64,000 nucleotides of DNA from Methanococcoides methylutens MM1. Lineage in GTDB: Archaea; Halobacteriota; Methanosarcinia; Methanosarcinales; Methanosarcinaceae. This document shows, piece by piece, positions 9,523-18,760 of the stretch (positions are counted from its first letter, which is position 1; each line of letters begins with the position of its first letter). A program made the position numbers and the translations under genes. The notes beneath the pieces are model-generated. The model did no database searches and had not been told where the DNA came from. It was given only the letters and a program-made list of their open reading frames with translations. The stretch covers positions 682,001 to 746,000 of the forward strand of contig NZ_CP009518.1 in the NCBI RefSeq assembly GCF_000970325.1, in the 5' to 3' direction.

Positions 9523-9670
9523 TAAACTTTCTTTCTGAGATTGTTTTGCTAAGAGGTGACTTGATCTCTCCTTCAAGTTTTCGTATTGAACGCTATGTTA
9601 TTATTGCGTTGGCAACCTTTATCTATCATCAAATCGTTAGAAGGGCTGCAAGCGTGAATACTCACTCTGT

Positions 9671-9745
9671 AGCGGGGTGGGGTAGCCAGGAGATCCCGAC
9701 GGGCTCATAACCCGTAGACCGATGGTTCGAATCCATCCCCCGCTA
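9671..9745 (+). tRNA. tRNA-Met initiator (CAU), copy 2
   Basis: Identical over its 75 nt to the copy at 9448, with the same A1-U72 acceptor end and the GGG/CCC anticodon stem of an initiator. CCA is not encoded. Its own promoter copy lies upstream, so both genes should be expressed. Confidence 0.95.
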
Positions 9746-9912
9746 TGAGCTTTCCTTTTGATCTGGTTTTGACAAGGTGGTGAGGTTCCTCTATGTTCTC
9801 CTCATGTTCTCCATGGTACTTCATGGGATTTTACTGTTCTTTGATATCCTGTTTTCAAAAGGTTATTAAATAAAGATGGCATTTTTGTGTCAGGTCAATT
9901 TAATTATTCACG

Positions 9913-9938
9913 ACTTTCATATCAAACTTTCATATCAA
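9913..9938. repeat. Tandem 13-bp repeat before srp54
   Basis: Two perfect head-to-tail copies of ACTTTCATATCAA immediately upstream of the srp54 start (9961), in the probable leader or promoter-proximal region. Confidence 0.8.
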
Positions 9939-9960
9939 AATTATACAGGATGATTCTTAA

Positions 9961-11280
9961 ATGGTAATGGACAAACTCGGCAGCTCCCTGCAGGATGCAC
10001 TGAAAAAACTGGTTGGCGCCGGCCGTATTGATGAGAAAACGGTCAACGAGGTCGTAAAAGACATACAGAGGGCATTGCTTCAGGCTGATGTCAATGTCAA
10101 GCTTGTAATGAAGATGTCCAGTCACATCAAGGAGCGTGCATTGAAGGAGGAAGTTCCTTCAGGTATGAATCCTCGTGAACATGTAATAAGGATCGTCTAT
10201 CAGGAGCTTATCAATATCGTTGGTAAGAGCGCTGATATTCCGCTAAAACCACAGAAGATCATGATGATCGGTCTGCAGGGTAGCGGTAAGACAACCACCA
10301 CATCAAAACTTTCCCGTTATTTCCAGAGGAAAGGTTTGAAACCCGCTGTGGTTTGTGCTGATACGTTCCGTCCGGGTGCTTACCAGCAGCTCAGCACTCT
10401 CTGTACCAAACTGAATGTGCCTTTCTACGGTGAAGAGGGGAACCCTGATGCAGTTGGTATTGTTGAAAGAGGTCTGAAAGAACTTGAAAAGAACGATGTA
10501 CTGATCGTGGACACAGCCGGAAGACACTCTCTTGAAGCTGATCTCATCGATGAGATGGAGCAGATCCACAAGGTCGCCCAGCCTGATTACAAGTTGCTGG
10601 TGCTTGACGGTGCTATCGGTCAGCAGGCAAGCGAGCAGGCAAAAGCATTCAATGATTCCGTTGGCATCTCCGGAGTTGTGATCTCCAAACTTGACGGTAC
10701 CGCCAAGGGTGGTGGTGCACTGTCCGCTGTTTCCGAGACCAATTCATCCATTGCATTCATTGGTGTGGGTGAGACACCTGATGACCTCGAAAAGTTCGAG
10801 CCTGACAGGTTCATCTCCAGGCTTCTGGGAATGGGTGACATTAAATCACTTATCGAGAAGGCCGAGGAGACCCTTTCCGAAGAAGACATCGATATGGAAG
10901 CCATGATGAGGGGTCGTTTCACTCTCAAGGATATGTACTCCCAGCTCGAGGCAATGAACAAGCTTGGTCCTATGAAGCAGATCATGCAGATGCTTCCTAT
11001 GGGCGGTATGGGCGTGAAGCTTTCCGATGATGCTTATAAGGTCACTGAGGACAAGATGAAGGGGTACAGGATCCTGATGGATTCCATGACCGAGGAAGAG
11101 CTTCTCAACCCGAGGATGATCGGCAGCTCCAGGATCAAGAGAATATCAATGGGTTCAGGCACCAGCCCTGATGATGTGCGTGAACTTCTGAAGTATCATA
11201 AGATGATGCAAAATGCCATGAAAGGACTTCGTGGCGGTAAGTTCAATATGCAGAAGATGATGAAAAAGTTCGGGATGTGA
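9961..11280 (+). CDS. srp54: Signal recognition particle 54 kDa protein
   Basis: The GTPase of the archaeal SRP that binds 7S RNA and signal peptides and docks with FtsY. It is 439 residues: N domain 1-90, then G domain with P-loop [15 protein letters not shown] near 100, DTAGRH near 185 and [10 protein letters not shown] near 245, then the methionine-rich M domain from about 300 ([39 protein letters not shown]). ATG 9961 is used; a second ATG two codons later is possible. Its receptor FtsY is encoded at 51.9 kb. Confidence 0.97.
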   Translation: MVMDKLGSSLQDALKKLVGAGRIDEKTVNEVVKDIQRALLQADVNVKLVMKMSSHIKERALKEEVPSGMNPREHVIRIVYQELINIVGKSADIPLKPQKIMMIGLQGSGKTTTTSKLSRYFQRKGLKPAVVCADTFRPGAYQQLSTLCTKLNVPFYGEEGNPDAVGIVERGLKELEKNDVLIVDTAGRHSLEADLIDEMEQIHKVAQPDYKLLVLDGAIGQQASEQAKAFNDSVGISGVVISKLDGTAKGGGALSAVSETNSSIAFIGVGETPDDLEKFEPDRFISRLLGMGDIKSLIEKAEETLSEEDIDMEAMMRGRFTLKDMYSQLEAMNKLGPMKQIMQMLPMGGMGVKLSDDAYKVTEDKMKGYRILMDSMTEEELLNPRMIGSSRIKRISMGSGTSPDDVRELLKYHKMMQNAMKGLRGGKFNMQKMMKKFGM

Positions 11281-11343
11281 ACGGCAAGGGGGAGGTTTGA
11301 ATCTCCTGTCACATTGCAGGCAATATCTTATTGAACAGAAGAC

Positions 11344-11392
11344 TGCTAACAGCTGTGGTCTGTTAGCATTCAACCATTTTTGTTGTTCTTTC
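11344..11392 (+). terminator. Hairpin terminator after srp54
   Basis: A perfect 9-bp stem (TGCTAACAG 11344-11352, CTGTTAGCA 11360-11368) with a seven-base loop is followed by TTTTTGTTGTTCTTTCTTTC. It lies 64 bases after the srp54 stop and between converging genes. Confidence 0.65.
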
Positions 11393-11440
11393 TTTCAAAA
11401 TTAATTAAGGTATGGATGTACCTTTCGTATTTTCTTTTTA

Positions 11441-11677
11441 TCAAGGCTGAGCCTTTCTCAGTTCTGATTTTGCCATCATGTTAGAACCGAAGACGTAGAC
11501 AAGAATAATAAAACCAAGCCACATGAAATGTTCTCCGATATCTGCTCTCCCAACATATTTGAGCAAAAGGCCTGTACCAAGGATCAACATATCTATTTTG
11601 GCGATCTTTCTGTTCCTTCTTGTGATCTCCAGATATTCCTGCTTTACAACATTATACTCTTTTTTCTCTGCTTTCAA
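11441..11677 (-). CDS. Small two-span membrane protein, unknown
   Basis: 78 residues: a basic cytoplasmic-looking N-terminus (KAEKKEYNVVKQEYLEITRRNRKIAK) then two hydrophobic stretches around residues 29-40 and 51-65. It lies 14 bases downstream of the sua5 gene on the same strand and is probably co-transcribed with it. I do not recognise a family. Confidence 0.6.
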   Translation of the reverse strand: MKAEKKEYNVVKQEYLEITRRNRKIAKIDMLILGTGLLLKYVGRADIGEHFMWLGFIILVYVFGSNMMAKSELRKAQP

Positions 11678-11691
11678 TTGATCCCTTCCGT

Positions 11692-12744
11692 TTATGCGTT
11701 GATTATCCTGTCAGCTGCTTTTCTCAATCGATTAAAGACTGCTGTTCCGATACCTTCCTTATTCAGTGTCCCATCGACCACGATGAGATCAATATTTGTA
11801 CTATCAAGATGTCGCAGACCCATAAATATACTACGGGCTGCCTGGGCAGGTATGTCCCTTTTCCCGAGAGAGTAAATTTCATCTGCTTCTATGAACTTTG
11901 CATTTTCTTCGGTTACAAAGAGGCCAATTCTTTCGCCTTCTCTATGACAGTCTGAAACAACCTTTGCTATTGCTTTTCGGACGTCTTCGACATCGCCTTC
12001 AATGAGTATGACCTTCGTTTTCGGCGAATAGTGTGTATATTTCATACCTGGTGAGCGTGCAACCTCTCCCTCTTCGAGTGTCCTGTCCTTATATCCGACG
12101 CGCACTTTGCCAATGCATTTCTTAATGTCCTCTGAAGTGACGTGCCCGGGGCGCAGTATGGTTGGTACTTTCCCTGTCATGTCAACAACGGTGGATTCAA
12201 GTCCGATCTCTGCCGCTCCGCCGTCAAGGATGGCATCTATCTTACCGTCAAGATCCTGAATAACATGTCTGGCAGTTGTCGGGCTGGGGCTTCCGGATGT
12301 GTTGGCACTGGGTGCGGCGATCGGTCGCTCTGATCTTTTTATCAGTTCAATAGCTACCGGGTTTTCCGGCATTCTCAGGCCCACAGTATCAAGCCCGCCG
12401 GTAGTAACATCAGGAACAATGTTCTTTGCTTTGAGAATAAGTGTTAGTGGGCCCGGCCAGAACTTATCCATAAGCTTGAGAGCATCTGCCGATATCTCCT
12501 CTGCAAGCTCGGAGCACTGGTCCTTATTGGCAATATGGACTATTAACGGATTGTCAGCCGGTCTTCCCTTTGCTTTGAATATTTTTAGTACTGCATCGGC
12601 GTTCAGTGCATCGGCACCAAGGCCATACACGGTCTCTGTGGGGAAGGCAACTGTTCCTCCTTCCCTGATGATATCAGCAGCCTTGTTAAGTCCTGCTTCA
12701 AAGTCCTTATCACCACTTTTAAAGACCAATGTACTTCTTTTCAT
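11692..12744 (-). CDS. sua5: Threonylcarbamoyl-AMP synthase (Sua5, two-domain)
   Basis: Makes threonylcarbamoyl-AMP from threonine, bicarbonate and ATP for t6A37 in ANN-decoding tRNAs. The N-terminal YrdC domain carries GGTVAFPTETVYGLGADALN and KAKGRPADNPLIVH, and ends near SPGMKYTHYSPKT, the linker that introduces the C-terminal Sua5 domain (ILIEGD to the end). I use ATG 12744 (MKRSTLVFKSGD); the nine codons before it overlap the end of mnhG. It sits just downstream of the Mrp operon, possibly as its distal gene. Confidence 0.93.
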   Translation of the reverse strand: MKRSTLVFKSGDKDFEAGLNKAADIIREGGTVAFPTETVYGLGADALNADAVLKIFKAKGRPADNPLIVHIANKDQCSELAEEISADALKLMDKFWPGPLTLILKAKNIVPDVTTGGLDTVGLRMPENPVAIELIKRSERPIAAPSANTSGSPSPTTARHVIQDLDGKIDAILDGGAAEIGLESTVVDMTGKVPTILRPGHVTSEDIKKCIGKVRVGYKDRTLEEGEVARSPGMKYTHYSPKTKVILIEGDVEDVRKAIAKVVSDCHREGERIGLFVTEENAKFIEADEIYSLGKRDIPAQAARSIFMGLRHLDSTNIDLIVVDGTLNKEGIGTAVFNRLRKAADRIINA

Positions 12745-12763
12745 GTTAATCCTGCTGGATACT

Positions 12764-13150
12764 TTATTCATACTCTGTTTTTAAGTTACCTATGGGGCAA
12801 GATTCTTTTTCGCAGTCCTTGCCGTACTCATCGATGACCGATCCCTGGCAGAGGCCAACACCATGCCTGTGAGCTGCCCTTCCGATCATGTGGGCTGCGA
12901 TAGGCGCGGTCAGGAACAGGAACAGACCGACTGTTATGCCCTTTACTCCTATGGGGCTGAATCCAACCTTTAAAAGGATGCTCAGCATTACACTAACTAC
13001 TCCGAGAGTACCTATCTTCGTGGTAGCATGGAGTCTGTTATACACATCAGGAAGGCGCAACAGTCCAAGCATGCCCAGGAACACGAAGAAGACTCCGATG
13101 AGTAGCAGTATTGTGCTTGCTACGTCCAGTGCAATATCTATAGCTGTCAG
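12764..13150 (-). CDS. mnhG: Na+/H+ antiporter subunit MrpG/MnhG
   Basis: Small membrane subunit of the Mrp complex, recognised by FLGMLGLLRLPDVYNRLHATTK. The first canonical start (GTG 13084) would remove most of the first membrane helix. Reading upstream in frame adds TAIDIALDVASTILLLIG, a normal MrpG N-terminus, back to a CTG at 13150 that overlaps the mnhF TGA and follows GAGGGGGTGG. I therefore propose CTG as start (128 residues). The C-terminal tail is longer than usual and contains two cysteines. Confidence 0.9.
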   Translation of the reverse strand: MTAIDIALDVASTILLLIGVFFVFLGMLGLLRLPDVYNRLHATTKIGTLGVVSVMLSILLKVGFSPIGVKGITVGLFLFLTAPIAAHMIGRAAHRHGVGLCQGSVIDEYGKDCEKESCPIGNLKTEYE

Positions 13151-13413
13151 AAGACCACCCCCTCATCAAGGTACTTGGATATAGTAACAGTGCCTACAAA
13201 TGAGATGATCGCAAGCACAAGGGCAACATCCATGAAGAATACTGATCCCTGTACGTATGAGTAGATACCGAGCATGGCAACGATAACCGTTGTCATGGCA
13301 TCCACAGCGATCACACGGTCAGGTATTGTGGGTCCTTTGATTACCCTGTATATGCATGGTATGATAGCGATGACCATGAAGGTAAGTGAGAAGTCAAGCA
13401 ATAATGAGTTCAT
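13147..13413 (-). CDS. mnhF: Na+/H+ antiporter subunit MrpF/MnhF
   Basis: 88 residues with three membrane helices and the family signature KGPTIPDRVIAVDAMTT after the first. Part of the Mrp A-G complex in the membrane. It overlaps mnhE by four bases upstream, and its stop overlaps the proposed CTG start of mnhG. Confidence 0.95.
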   Translation of the reverse strand: MNSLLLDFSLTFMVIAIIPCIYRVIKGPTIPDRVIAVDAMTTVIVAMLGIYSYVQGSVFFMDVALVLAIISFVGTVTISKYLDEGVVF

Positions 13414-13904
13414 TCGAATGCCTCCAGTACATATTTTTCAAGATCGTCCCTGATAGACTCACGTACTCCCTCTGGGTCGGATGCATCGATTGCATGTACG
13501 TAGAGAACTTTCCTGTCGTCTGAAACATCAACTGTAAGTGTTCCTGGTGTCAGGGTGATCGTATTGGCAATAGCAGTAATTCCTGTATCAGTAACCGTAC
13601 GTATTGGTACTGCAACAATTCCCGGTTTTATGTCCAGTTTCGGGCTGAGTACGATCTTTGCGACTATGATGTTCGCTTTTATGATCTCGATTAGAAGGAC
13701 TGTTAGGAACTTCAGTTTGTTTGGTATCTTTTGTATAGTGTTAGCGTATGATTGTTTTCTTGTGAAGTCATACAGTTCCCTGAACGGATATATCACGAAA
13801 GGTCCGAGCACCAGTCCTACAAGGAAGTTTGTGAACGTTATCGTTCCGTGGACAAAGCACCAGATCAGTCCAAGAGCTATTGAATAAATGAGATATCGTT
13901 TCAT
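13410..13904 (-). CDS. mnhE: Na+/H+ antiporter subunit MrpE/MnhE
   Basis: 164 residues: two N-terminal membrane segments, a basic loop, then the conserved soluble part with ITLTPGTLTVDVSDDRKVLYVHAID, diagnostic of MrpE. It overlaps mnhD (upstream) and mnhF (downstream) by four bases each. Confidence 0.95.
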   Translation of the reverse strand: MKRYLIYSIALGLIWCFVHGTITFTNFLVGLVLGPFVIYPFRELYDFTRKQSYANTIQKIPNKLKFLTVLLIEIIKANIIVAKIVLSPKLDIKPGIVAVPIRTVTDTGITAIANTITLTPGTLTVDVSDDRKVLYVHAIDASDPEGVRESIRDDLEKYVLEAFE

Positions 13905-15442
13905 CTTACCACCCTCGTCATTACCGCATCAATGTAGGGTTGCGGATCGATCAGTTGTTCCGCTATTGCCTGTGAAAGGGCGATAAGCGGTTCGGCATAG
14001 ATCCCAAAGACGAATGCCAGTGCTGCAAGTGTTACTATGGGTATTACTATCATGTAGGATGGTCCGTGTGAGGAATATTCTCCGTATTTTTCCACATCCC
14101 TGATCTCACCCCAGAACATCAGCAGCCATGCCCTGAACATGTAAAACAGGGTGAAGACTGCAAAGAACAGGGCTATTGCAATGGGTATGTAGTACTCTGC
14201 AAGAAGTCCTGCATCAAAGAGCACGAACTTTGCGATGAACCCTCCCATTGGGGGAAGTCCTGCAATGGACATGGCACCTATCAGGAAGGCCACACTCATT
14301 ACCGGGCTTGTCTTCATCATTCCGCCCATCTTTGTCATATCCCTTGTTCCTGCATGGTGGATAATTCCTCCTGAGGTAAGGAACAACATGGACTTTGCGA
14401 TCGCATGGTTCACAAGGAATACAAGGGATGCTGCAAGTGCGTAGACTGTACCGAAGCCGATTCCAAGGAAAACGTATCCGATCTGGCTGACACTGGAGTA
14501 TGCCAGTAGTCTTTTGACGTCCTTCTGTCCTACAGCGGATACTGCTCCTATGATGATCGTTGCAAGTGCCAGGAAGATTATTATCGGCTGCAACAGGAAC
14601 ATGGCATCCTTAAAGATAAGGAAGAACACCCTGAGCACTCCGTAAGCACCGACCTTGATCATAACACCACTAAGCATTGCGCTGATGGGTGATGGTGCGG
14701 TGGGGTGCACATCGGGGAGCCAGTAGTGCATCGGGAATATTGCTGCCTTGTTTCCGAATACAACGATGAACAACAATGCAATGGCATATATGTGCCATGG
14801 GAGTGTTCCTGCAGCGCTCATTGCACTTACCTTGACTGAGATGTCCGCCATGTTGAGAGTTCCCACAGTGGCGTAAAGAGATGCTACTGCAATAAGCATA
14901 ACAATGGAACCGATCATGTTCAGTACAAGGTACTTGAACGTTGCTTCCATCTTGTCTGATATTTTTGTGACGCCTCCGTTTTCGTTGGCTACCACAAGTG
15001 CACAGGAGGACAACAGGAGTATCTCAAAGAATACGAACATGTTGAATATGTCGCCTGTCAGGAAAGTTCCGTTAAGACCTGCCACAAGCAGGTTGAAGAG
15101 TGAATGGTAACTGGAACTCAGTGACTTGCCTTCTATGTAGTCCAGTGAGTAGAGCAGTGCCAGGAAGGATACCAGTGAACTTAACACAACCATTCCTGAA
15201 CTGAGCAGGTCGGCTACAAGTATGATGCCGTACTTGCCCCATTCTCCGACCTCATAGACCTGGATACCTCCGTTCCAGACCTGCCAGAGGAGTATGAAGC
15301 TGAATAGCATCATTACGAATGAGACGCCTATGTTCAATGCTTTCTGAGCTCCGGCATTGGAGCGCAAAAAGATCATGATGGCCGCCATTAGTATTGGCAC
15401 AGCTATCAGTATTATCGGAAGGTGGGATATTTCTTCCATCAT
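13901..15442 (-). CDS. mnhD: Na+/H+ antiporter subunit MrpD/MnhD
   Basis: A 513-residue, roughly 14-helix antiporter-like subunit related to NuoN/NuoM. Conserved features include the charged helix SLDYIEGKSL, a lysine-containing PMHYWLPDVHPTAPSPISAM segment and DVKRLLAYSSVSQIGY. ATG 15442 is chosen because it follows AGGAGG by eight bases and overlaps the mnhC TGA; ATG 15439 is equally possible. Confidence 0.95.
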   Translation of the reverse strand: MMEEISHLPIILIAVPILMAAIMIFLRSNAGAQKALNIGVSFVMMLFSFILLWQVWNGGIQVYEVGEWGKYGIILVADLLSSGMVVLSSLVSFLALLYSLDYIEGKSLSSSYHSLFNLLVAGLNGTFLTGDIFNMFVFFEILLLSSCALVVANENGGVTKISDKMEATFKYLVLNMIGSIVMLIAVASLYATVGTLNMADISVKVSAMSAAGTLPWHIYAIALLFIVVFGNKAAIFPMHYWLPDVHPTAPSPISAMLSGVMIKVGAYGVLRVFFLIFKDAMFLLQPIIIFLALATIIIGAVSAVGQKDVKRLLAYSSVSQIGYVFLGIGFGTVYALAASLVFLVNHAIAKSMLFLTSGGIIHHAGTRDMTKMGGMMKTSPVMSVAFLIGAMSIAGLPPMGGFIAKFVLFDAGLLAEYYIPIAIALFFAVFTLFYMFRAWLLMFWGEIRDVEKYGEYSSHGPSYMIVIPIVTLAALAFVFGIYAEPLIALSQAIAEQLIDPQPYIDAVMTRVVR

Positions 15443-15870
15443 CCCCACAACCTCCTGAGCTCACGTATGTCAGTCGTTCCATATTCCTCGTATATCCTGT
15501 ATGCAAGGATCAGTATGAATGCTGTTGTAGCGAGGCTGATGACGATGGCCGTAAGTACCAGTGCCTGGACAAGCGGGTCAACGAAATCAACATGTGTTGA
15601 AGCTGAGACCACGGGTGCCAGTACACCATCGACAAGATTGTCATTGAATATTGTTCCGGATGCCTCTCCTCCGTGTCCGTCTCCTGTGATGATGGGTACT
15701 TTTGTACCATCGAACAAGCCTGTGGAAACGATAAGCAGGTTCACTGCATGGGACAGGACGGAAAGTCCGATTATAACTTTTATGATATCCCTTCTCAGCA
15801 TTAGGAATGTTCCTATGCCGAACAGGAGTGCGATCGTAAGGGTAAGTAATGTATTATTCATTGTCATCAC
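15439..15870 (-). CDS. mnhC: Na+/H+ antiporter subunit MrpC/MnhC
   Basis: NuoK-like subunit with three membrane helices (GIGTFLMLRRDIIKVIIGLSVLSHAVNLL). At 143 residues it is longer than the usual 110-115, because of an insert rich in Gly and Asp between helices 2 and 3 (residues about 56-90). Overlaps mnhB and mnhD. Confidence 0.94.
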   Translation of the reverse strand: MMTMNNTLLTLTIALLFGIGTFLMLRRDIIKVIIGLSVLSHAVNLLIVSTGLFDGTKVPIITGDGHGGEASGTIFNDNLVDGVLAPVVSASTHVDFVDPLVQALVLTAIVISLATTAFILILAYRIYEEYGTTDIRELRRLWG

Positions 15871-16273
15871 CTACATTTTTGAAGATGAAAAGCAGTGATC
15901 CGATCACTACAAAATATACGCCCAGGTCAAACAGGCCGGCAGATACGAGCTCGATCTCTCCGAACAATGGGAGGTGGACGAACTCCACGGCACTCCTGAA
16001 GAAGTTATGTCCAAAGGCCATAGCTGCAAATGCGGTAAAGGATGCCAGTATCAGTCCGAATCCGAACCATTTGCCCCAGTCGGGGTTGAAGAACGTTTTT
16101 ACATATTTCAGTCCGAACACCACATACATAAGTGAAATGACCGAAGCGAACATCACACCTCCGATGAAACCTCCTCCCGGGTTGTTGTGTCCTGCAAGCA
16201 GGAGTGATATGGAGAACAGGATCACCAGGGGTATGCAGATCTTAGTTATTGTTTTCGTTATTATTGTGGTCAT
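15854..16273 (-). CDS. mnhB: Na+/H+ antiporter subunit MrpB/MnhB
   Basis: 139 residues and four membrane helices, with the family signature LLAGHNNPGGGFIGGVMFA. The start overlaps the mnhA stop by four bases and the end overlaps mnhC by 17 bases, giving tight translational coupling through the operon. Confidence 0.95.
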   Translation of the reverse strand: MTTIITKTITKICIPLVILFSISLLLAGHNNPGGGFIGGVMFASVISLMYVVFGLKYVKTFFNPDWGKWFGFGLILASFTAFAAMAFGHNFFRSAVEFVHLPLFGEIELVSAGLFDLGVYFVVIGSLLFIFKNVGDDNE

Positions 16274-18642
16274 TGTTCCTCACCCCGGCTGTGTATAAGA
16301 TTGTATACTCCGAGTGCTGCAAGACAGAGTACCGATATCTCTCCCAGCGTATCGTAACCTCTGAAATCAACGATGATCACATTGACAATGTTATGGCCTC
16401 CTGCGAGAGGAAGGCTGTTCTCAATGAAGTAATGTGAAAGGGATTCGAACGGTGGCACAATTCCCTGTGTTGCGTTGAGCAGTACTACGAACACGCTGGC
16501 TGCAACTGCAAGGGATATTGTCAGATCCCTGACAAGCACCGAGGTCGTTATCTTCTCCTTGTATTTCTGCGGTATCTTTGTGATGGCAAGCAGGAAGATT
16601 ATGGTGGAAAGTGTCTCTACCAATACCTGTGTCAATGCAAGGTCCGGTGCTTTCAGGTAGATGAAAAGCAGGCTTACACCGTATCCAAGTGCTGATAGTG
16701 CGATTATGGCTGGCAAATATTTTGGAAGAACTGCTGCTGCCAGTGCCGCCACGACCAGCAATATCAGAAGTATCGCTTCGTATGGCGGAATGTCAAAGTT
16801 CAGTGTGGATGGTATTATATTCGTGGCAAGTATGATCACCGGAACTGCTACCAGTGCTATCATGAGAAGCAGCATTGCGTTAATGTAATTCTTGATGTTC
16901 CCTGGCTGTGTGAAAGAGGAGAACTTAAATGCCCTGTCTTTTGCACTATCCACAGCATTGTCATAGTAGTAATTGACACTGATCCATGGGAATTTTGCAT
17001 TGAAGCTATTCTGCCATGCTGCGATCCTGTCATATTTGGTGTATATGAGGATTCCAAGTATGAAGGTGACAATGGTCATCATCAGGGATGTTGTGAAACC
17101 ATGCCAAAGCTTTACGTGCAGGTGTGCGGTTTCCAGCAGGATGCCTGATACTGTAGGCTCAATAATATGGTGGATCGGCAGTGATGGTACCACTCCGAAG
17201 AGTATCACAAGTCCTGCAAGGAATGCAGGTGGTATCAGCATTGTGAGTGGTGGTTCATGGATGTGCTCAGGGAGATGTTCCTTTGAGCGCTCTCCGAGGA
17301 ATATGCCGTCGATCAGCTTGATGGAGTAAGCAAAGGTGAAGACGCCACCAAGGACTGCGCATGCAGGGATGATGAATGTGAAAGCTCCTCCCAGCATATG
17401 TCCCATCTCAAGGGATGATTCGTAGAACATTTCCTTGCTAAGGAATCCATTGAGTGGCGGCACACCTGCCATTGCAAGTGCGGCGATGCTCGCCACGATG
17501 AACGTTATCGGCATCTCACGCCGCAACCCGCCAAGCTTTCGTATATCACGCGTGGCAGCCTCGTGTGCGACTATACCTGCGACAAGGAAAAGACAGGCTT
17601 TGAACGTTGCGTGGTTCAGGAGATGGAATGTTGCAGCTGCCACACCGATGCCGGGTTCGTGGTGTGTGGTATAACCGTACATGGTCATCATGTAAGCCAG
17701 CTGACTGATGGTTGAGTATGCCAGGATTCCCTTAATGTCGGTCTGCCTGAATGCGAGGAATCCGGCTACCAGCATTGTCAGGATGCCTATTCCGCTTACA
17801 AGGATGAACCATGCATCTGTTCCGGAGAAGATAGGGTGTATCCTTGCAACGAGGTAGATACCTGCCTTGACCATTGTTGCCGAGTGCAGGAAGGCACTGA
17901 CCGGTGTTGGGGCTTCCATTGCGTTAGGGAGCCATATATAGAAAGGACCCTGTGCAGATTTTGCTGCTGCACCAATTAAGATTAGTATAAGTGTTATCAG
18001 GAAGAGCTCGTGTTCCTTGATCGCATGAATGATCTGCGGGTCACTGAGTATTTCTGCAAGGTCGAAAGATCCTGTGATACTGCGCAGAAGCAGGAAACCT
18101 GCAAGCATAGCAAGTCCGCCGGCGGCAGTAATGAGAAGGGATTTGGTGGCACCATAGATGGATTCAGGCTTGTGCCTCCAATATCCGATAAGCATGAATG
18201 ATGTGATACTGGTGAGTTCCCAGAATATGAAAAGTTGTATCGTATTTGCGGAAAAGACCATTCCGATCATGGATCCCATGAAAAGAAGCAGGTACTGGTA
18301 GTATCTTTTCAGGTCCTCTTTCTGGGACATGTACCCGTTTGAGTAGGACATGATAAGGACGCCGATACCGGATGCAATAAACCCGATGAGCATTGCAAGC
18401 CCGTCTGCGTATATCGAGAAGTTCACGCCTGCAGAGGGTATCCAGGAGATCGTACCCTGAACTATGTGTCCTTCTTCAAGTACTTCCGGTGCTGCCATGC
18501 CGATAAGTATGAAGGATGTCAGGGCTGTGGCTGCTGCGAACCAGCCCACGCGTTGTTTTAACAGCTTTTCCATGACGGGTACAAGCCCGGCAAATATAAA
18601 CGGCAGGAATATGGCTACCGTAATTGCATTAAATGAATCCAT
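16270..18642 (-). CDS. mnhA: Na+/H+ antiporter subunit MrpA/MnhA
   Basis: Largest subunit, 790 residues. The N-terminal two thirds are NuoL/ND5-like (YYQYLLLFMGSMIGMVFSANTIQLFIFWELTS, LPNAMEAPTPVSAFLHSATMVKAG, TDIKGILAYSTISQLAYM). The C-terminal third contains the MrpA-specific MbhD/MbhE-like helices (LKAPDLALTQVLVETLSTIIF and NVIIVDFRGYDTLGEI). First gene of the A-G operon. In methylotrophic methanogens Mrp exchanges Na+ and H+ generated by Mtr and by the electron-transport chain. Divergent from the ThiF-like gene across a 118-bp promoter region. Confidence 0.96.
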   Translation of the reverse strand: MDSFNAITVAIFLPFIFAGLVPVMEKLLKQRVGWFAAATALTSFILIGMAAPEVLEEGHIVQGTISWIPSAGVNFSIYADGLAMLIGFIASGIGVLIMSYSNGYMSQKEDLKRYYQYLLLFMGSMIGMVFSANTIQLFIFWELTSITSFMLIGYWRHKPESIYGATKSLLITAAGGLAMLAGFLLLRSITGSFDLAEILSDPQIIHAIKEHELFLITLILILIGAAAKSAQGPFYIWLPNAMEAPTPVSAFLHSATMVKAGIYLVARIHPIFSGTDAWFILVSGIGILTMLVAGFLAFRQTDIKGILAYSTISQLAYMMTMYGYTTHHEPGIGVAAATFHLLNHATFKACLFLVAGIVAHEAATRDIRKLGGLRREMPITFIVASIAALAMAGVPPLNGFLSKEMFYESSLEMGHMLGGAFTFIIPACAVLGGVFTFAYSIKLIDGIFLGERSKEHLPEHIHEPPLTMLIPPAFLAGLVILFGVVPSLPIHHIIEPTVSGILLETAHLHVKLWHGFTTSLMMTIVTFILGILIYTKYDRIAAWQNSFNAKFPWISVNYYYDNAVDSAKDRAFKFSSFTQPGNIKNYINAMLLLMIALVAVPVIILATNIIPSTLNFDIPPYEAILLILLVVAALAAAVLPKYLPAIIALSALGYGVSLLFIYLKAPDLALTQVLVETLSTIIFLLAITKIPQKYKEKITTSVLVRDLTISLAVAASVFVVLLNATQGIVPPFESLSHYFIENSLPLAGGHNIVNVIIVDFRGYDTLGEISVLCLAALGVYNLIHSRGEEQ

Positions 18643-18760
18643 GTCTCCTCACTAAATAAAGTCCCTATATATAACTGTTTTTCATTACAATTATCAACCA
18701 TGATAAATTCCTAACAATCTTCTGTTTATTTATAGGGTTTTATGGGTATATATTAGATTT
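18643..18760. promoter_or_regulatory. Divergent promoter region, mnhA operon / ThiF-like gene
   Basis: The 118-bp AT-rich spacer contains TATA-like elements for both directions: CCCTATATATAACTG near 18661-18675, close to mnhA, and GGGTATATATTAG near 18741-18753, about 15-20 bases before the ThiF-like ATG, which suggests a very short leader. Confidence 0.5.

Larger units (their letters stand above)
9389..9749 (+). repeat. Tandem duplication of the initiator tRNA gene with its promoter
   Basis: Two copies, beginning at 9389 and 9612 (offset 223), share GCAACCTTTATCTATCATCA, then TTAGAAGGGCT, then AAGCGTGAATACTCACTCT, then the whole tRNA. They diverge within a few bases after the tRNA. The shared leader holds the TATA-like CTTTATCTATC about 55 bases before the tRNA. 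The unit is roughly 135 bp; about 85 bp of unrelated DNA separates the copies. Confidence 0.9.

Noticed and set aside
8832-9960. Replication origin near the OapC-like gene
   Set aside because: No ORB-like inverted repeats or Cdc6/Orc1 gene seen; the spacer is explained by two tRNA genes.
14235-18655. Numerous plus-strand frames across the Mrp operon
   Set aside because: They are antisense shadows of seven well-recognised antiporter subunits.
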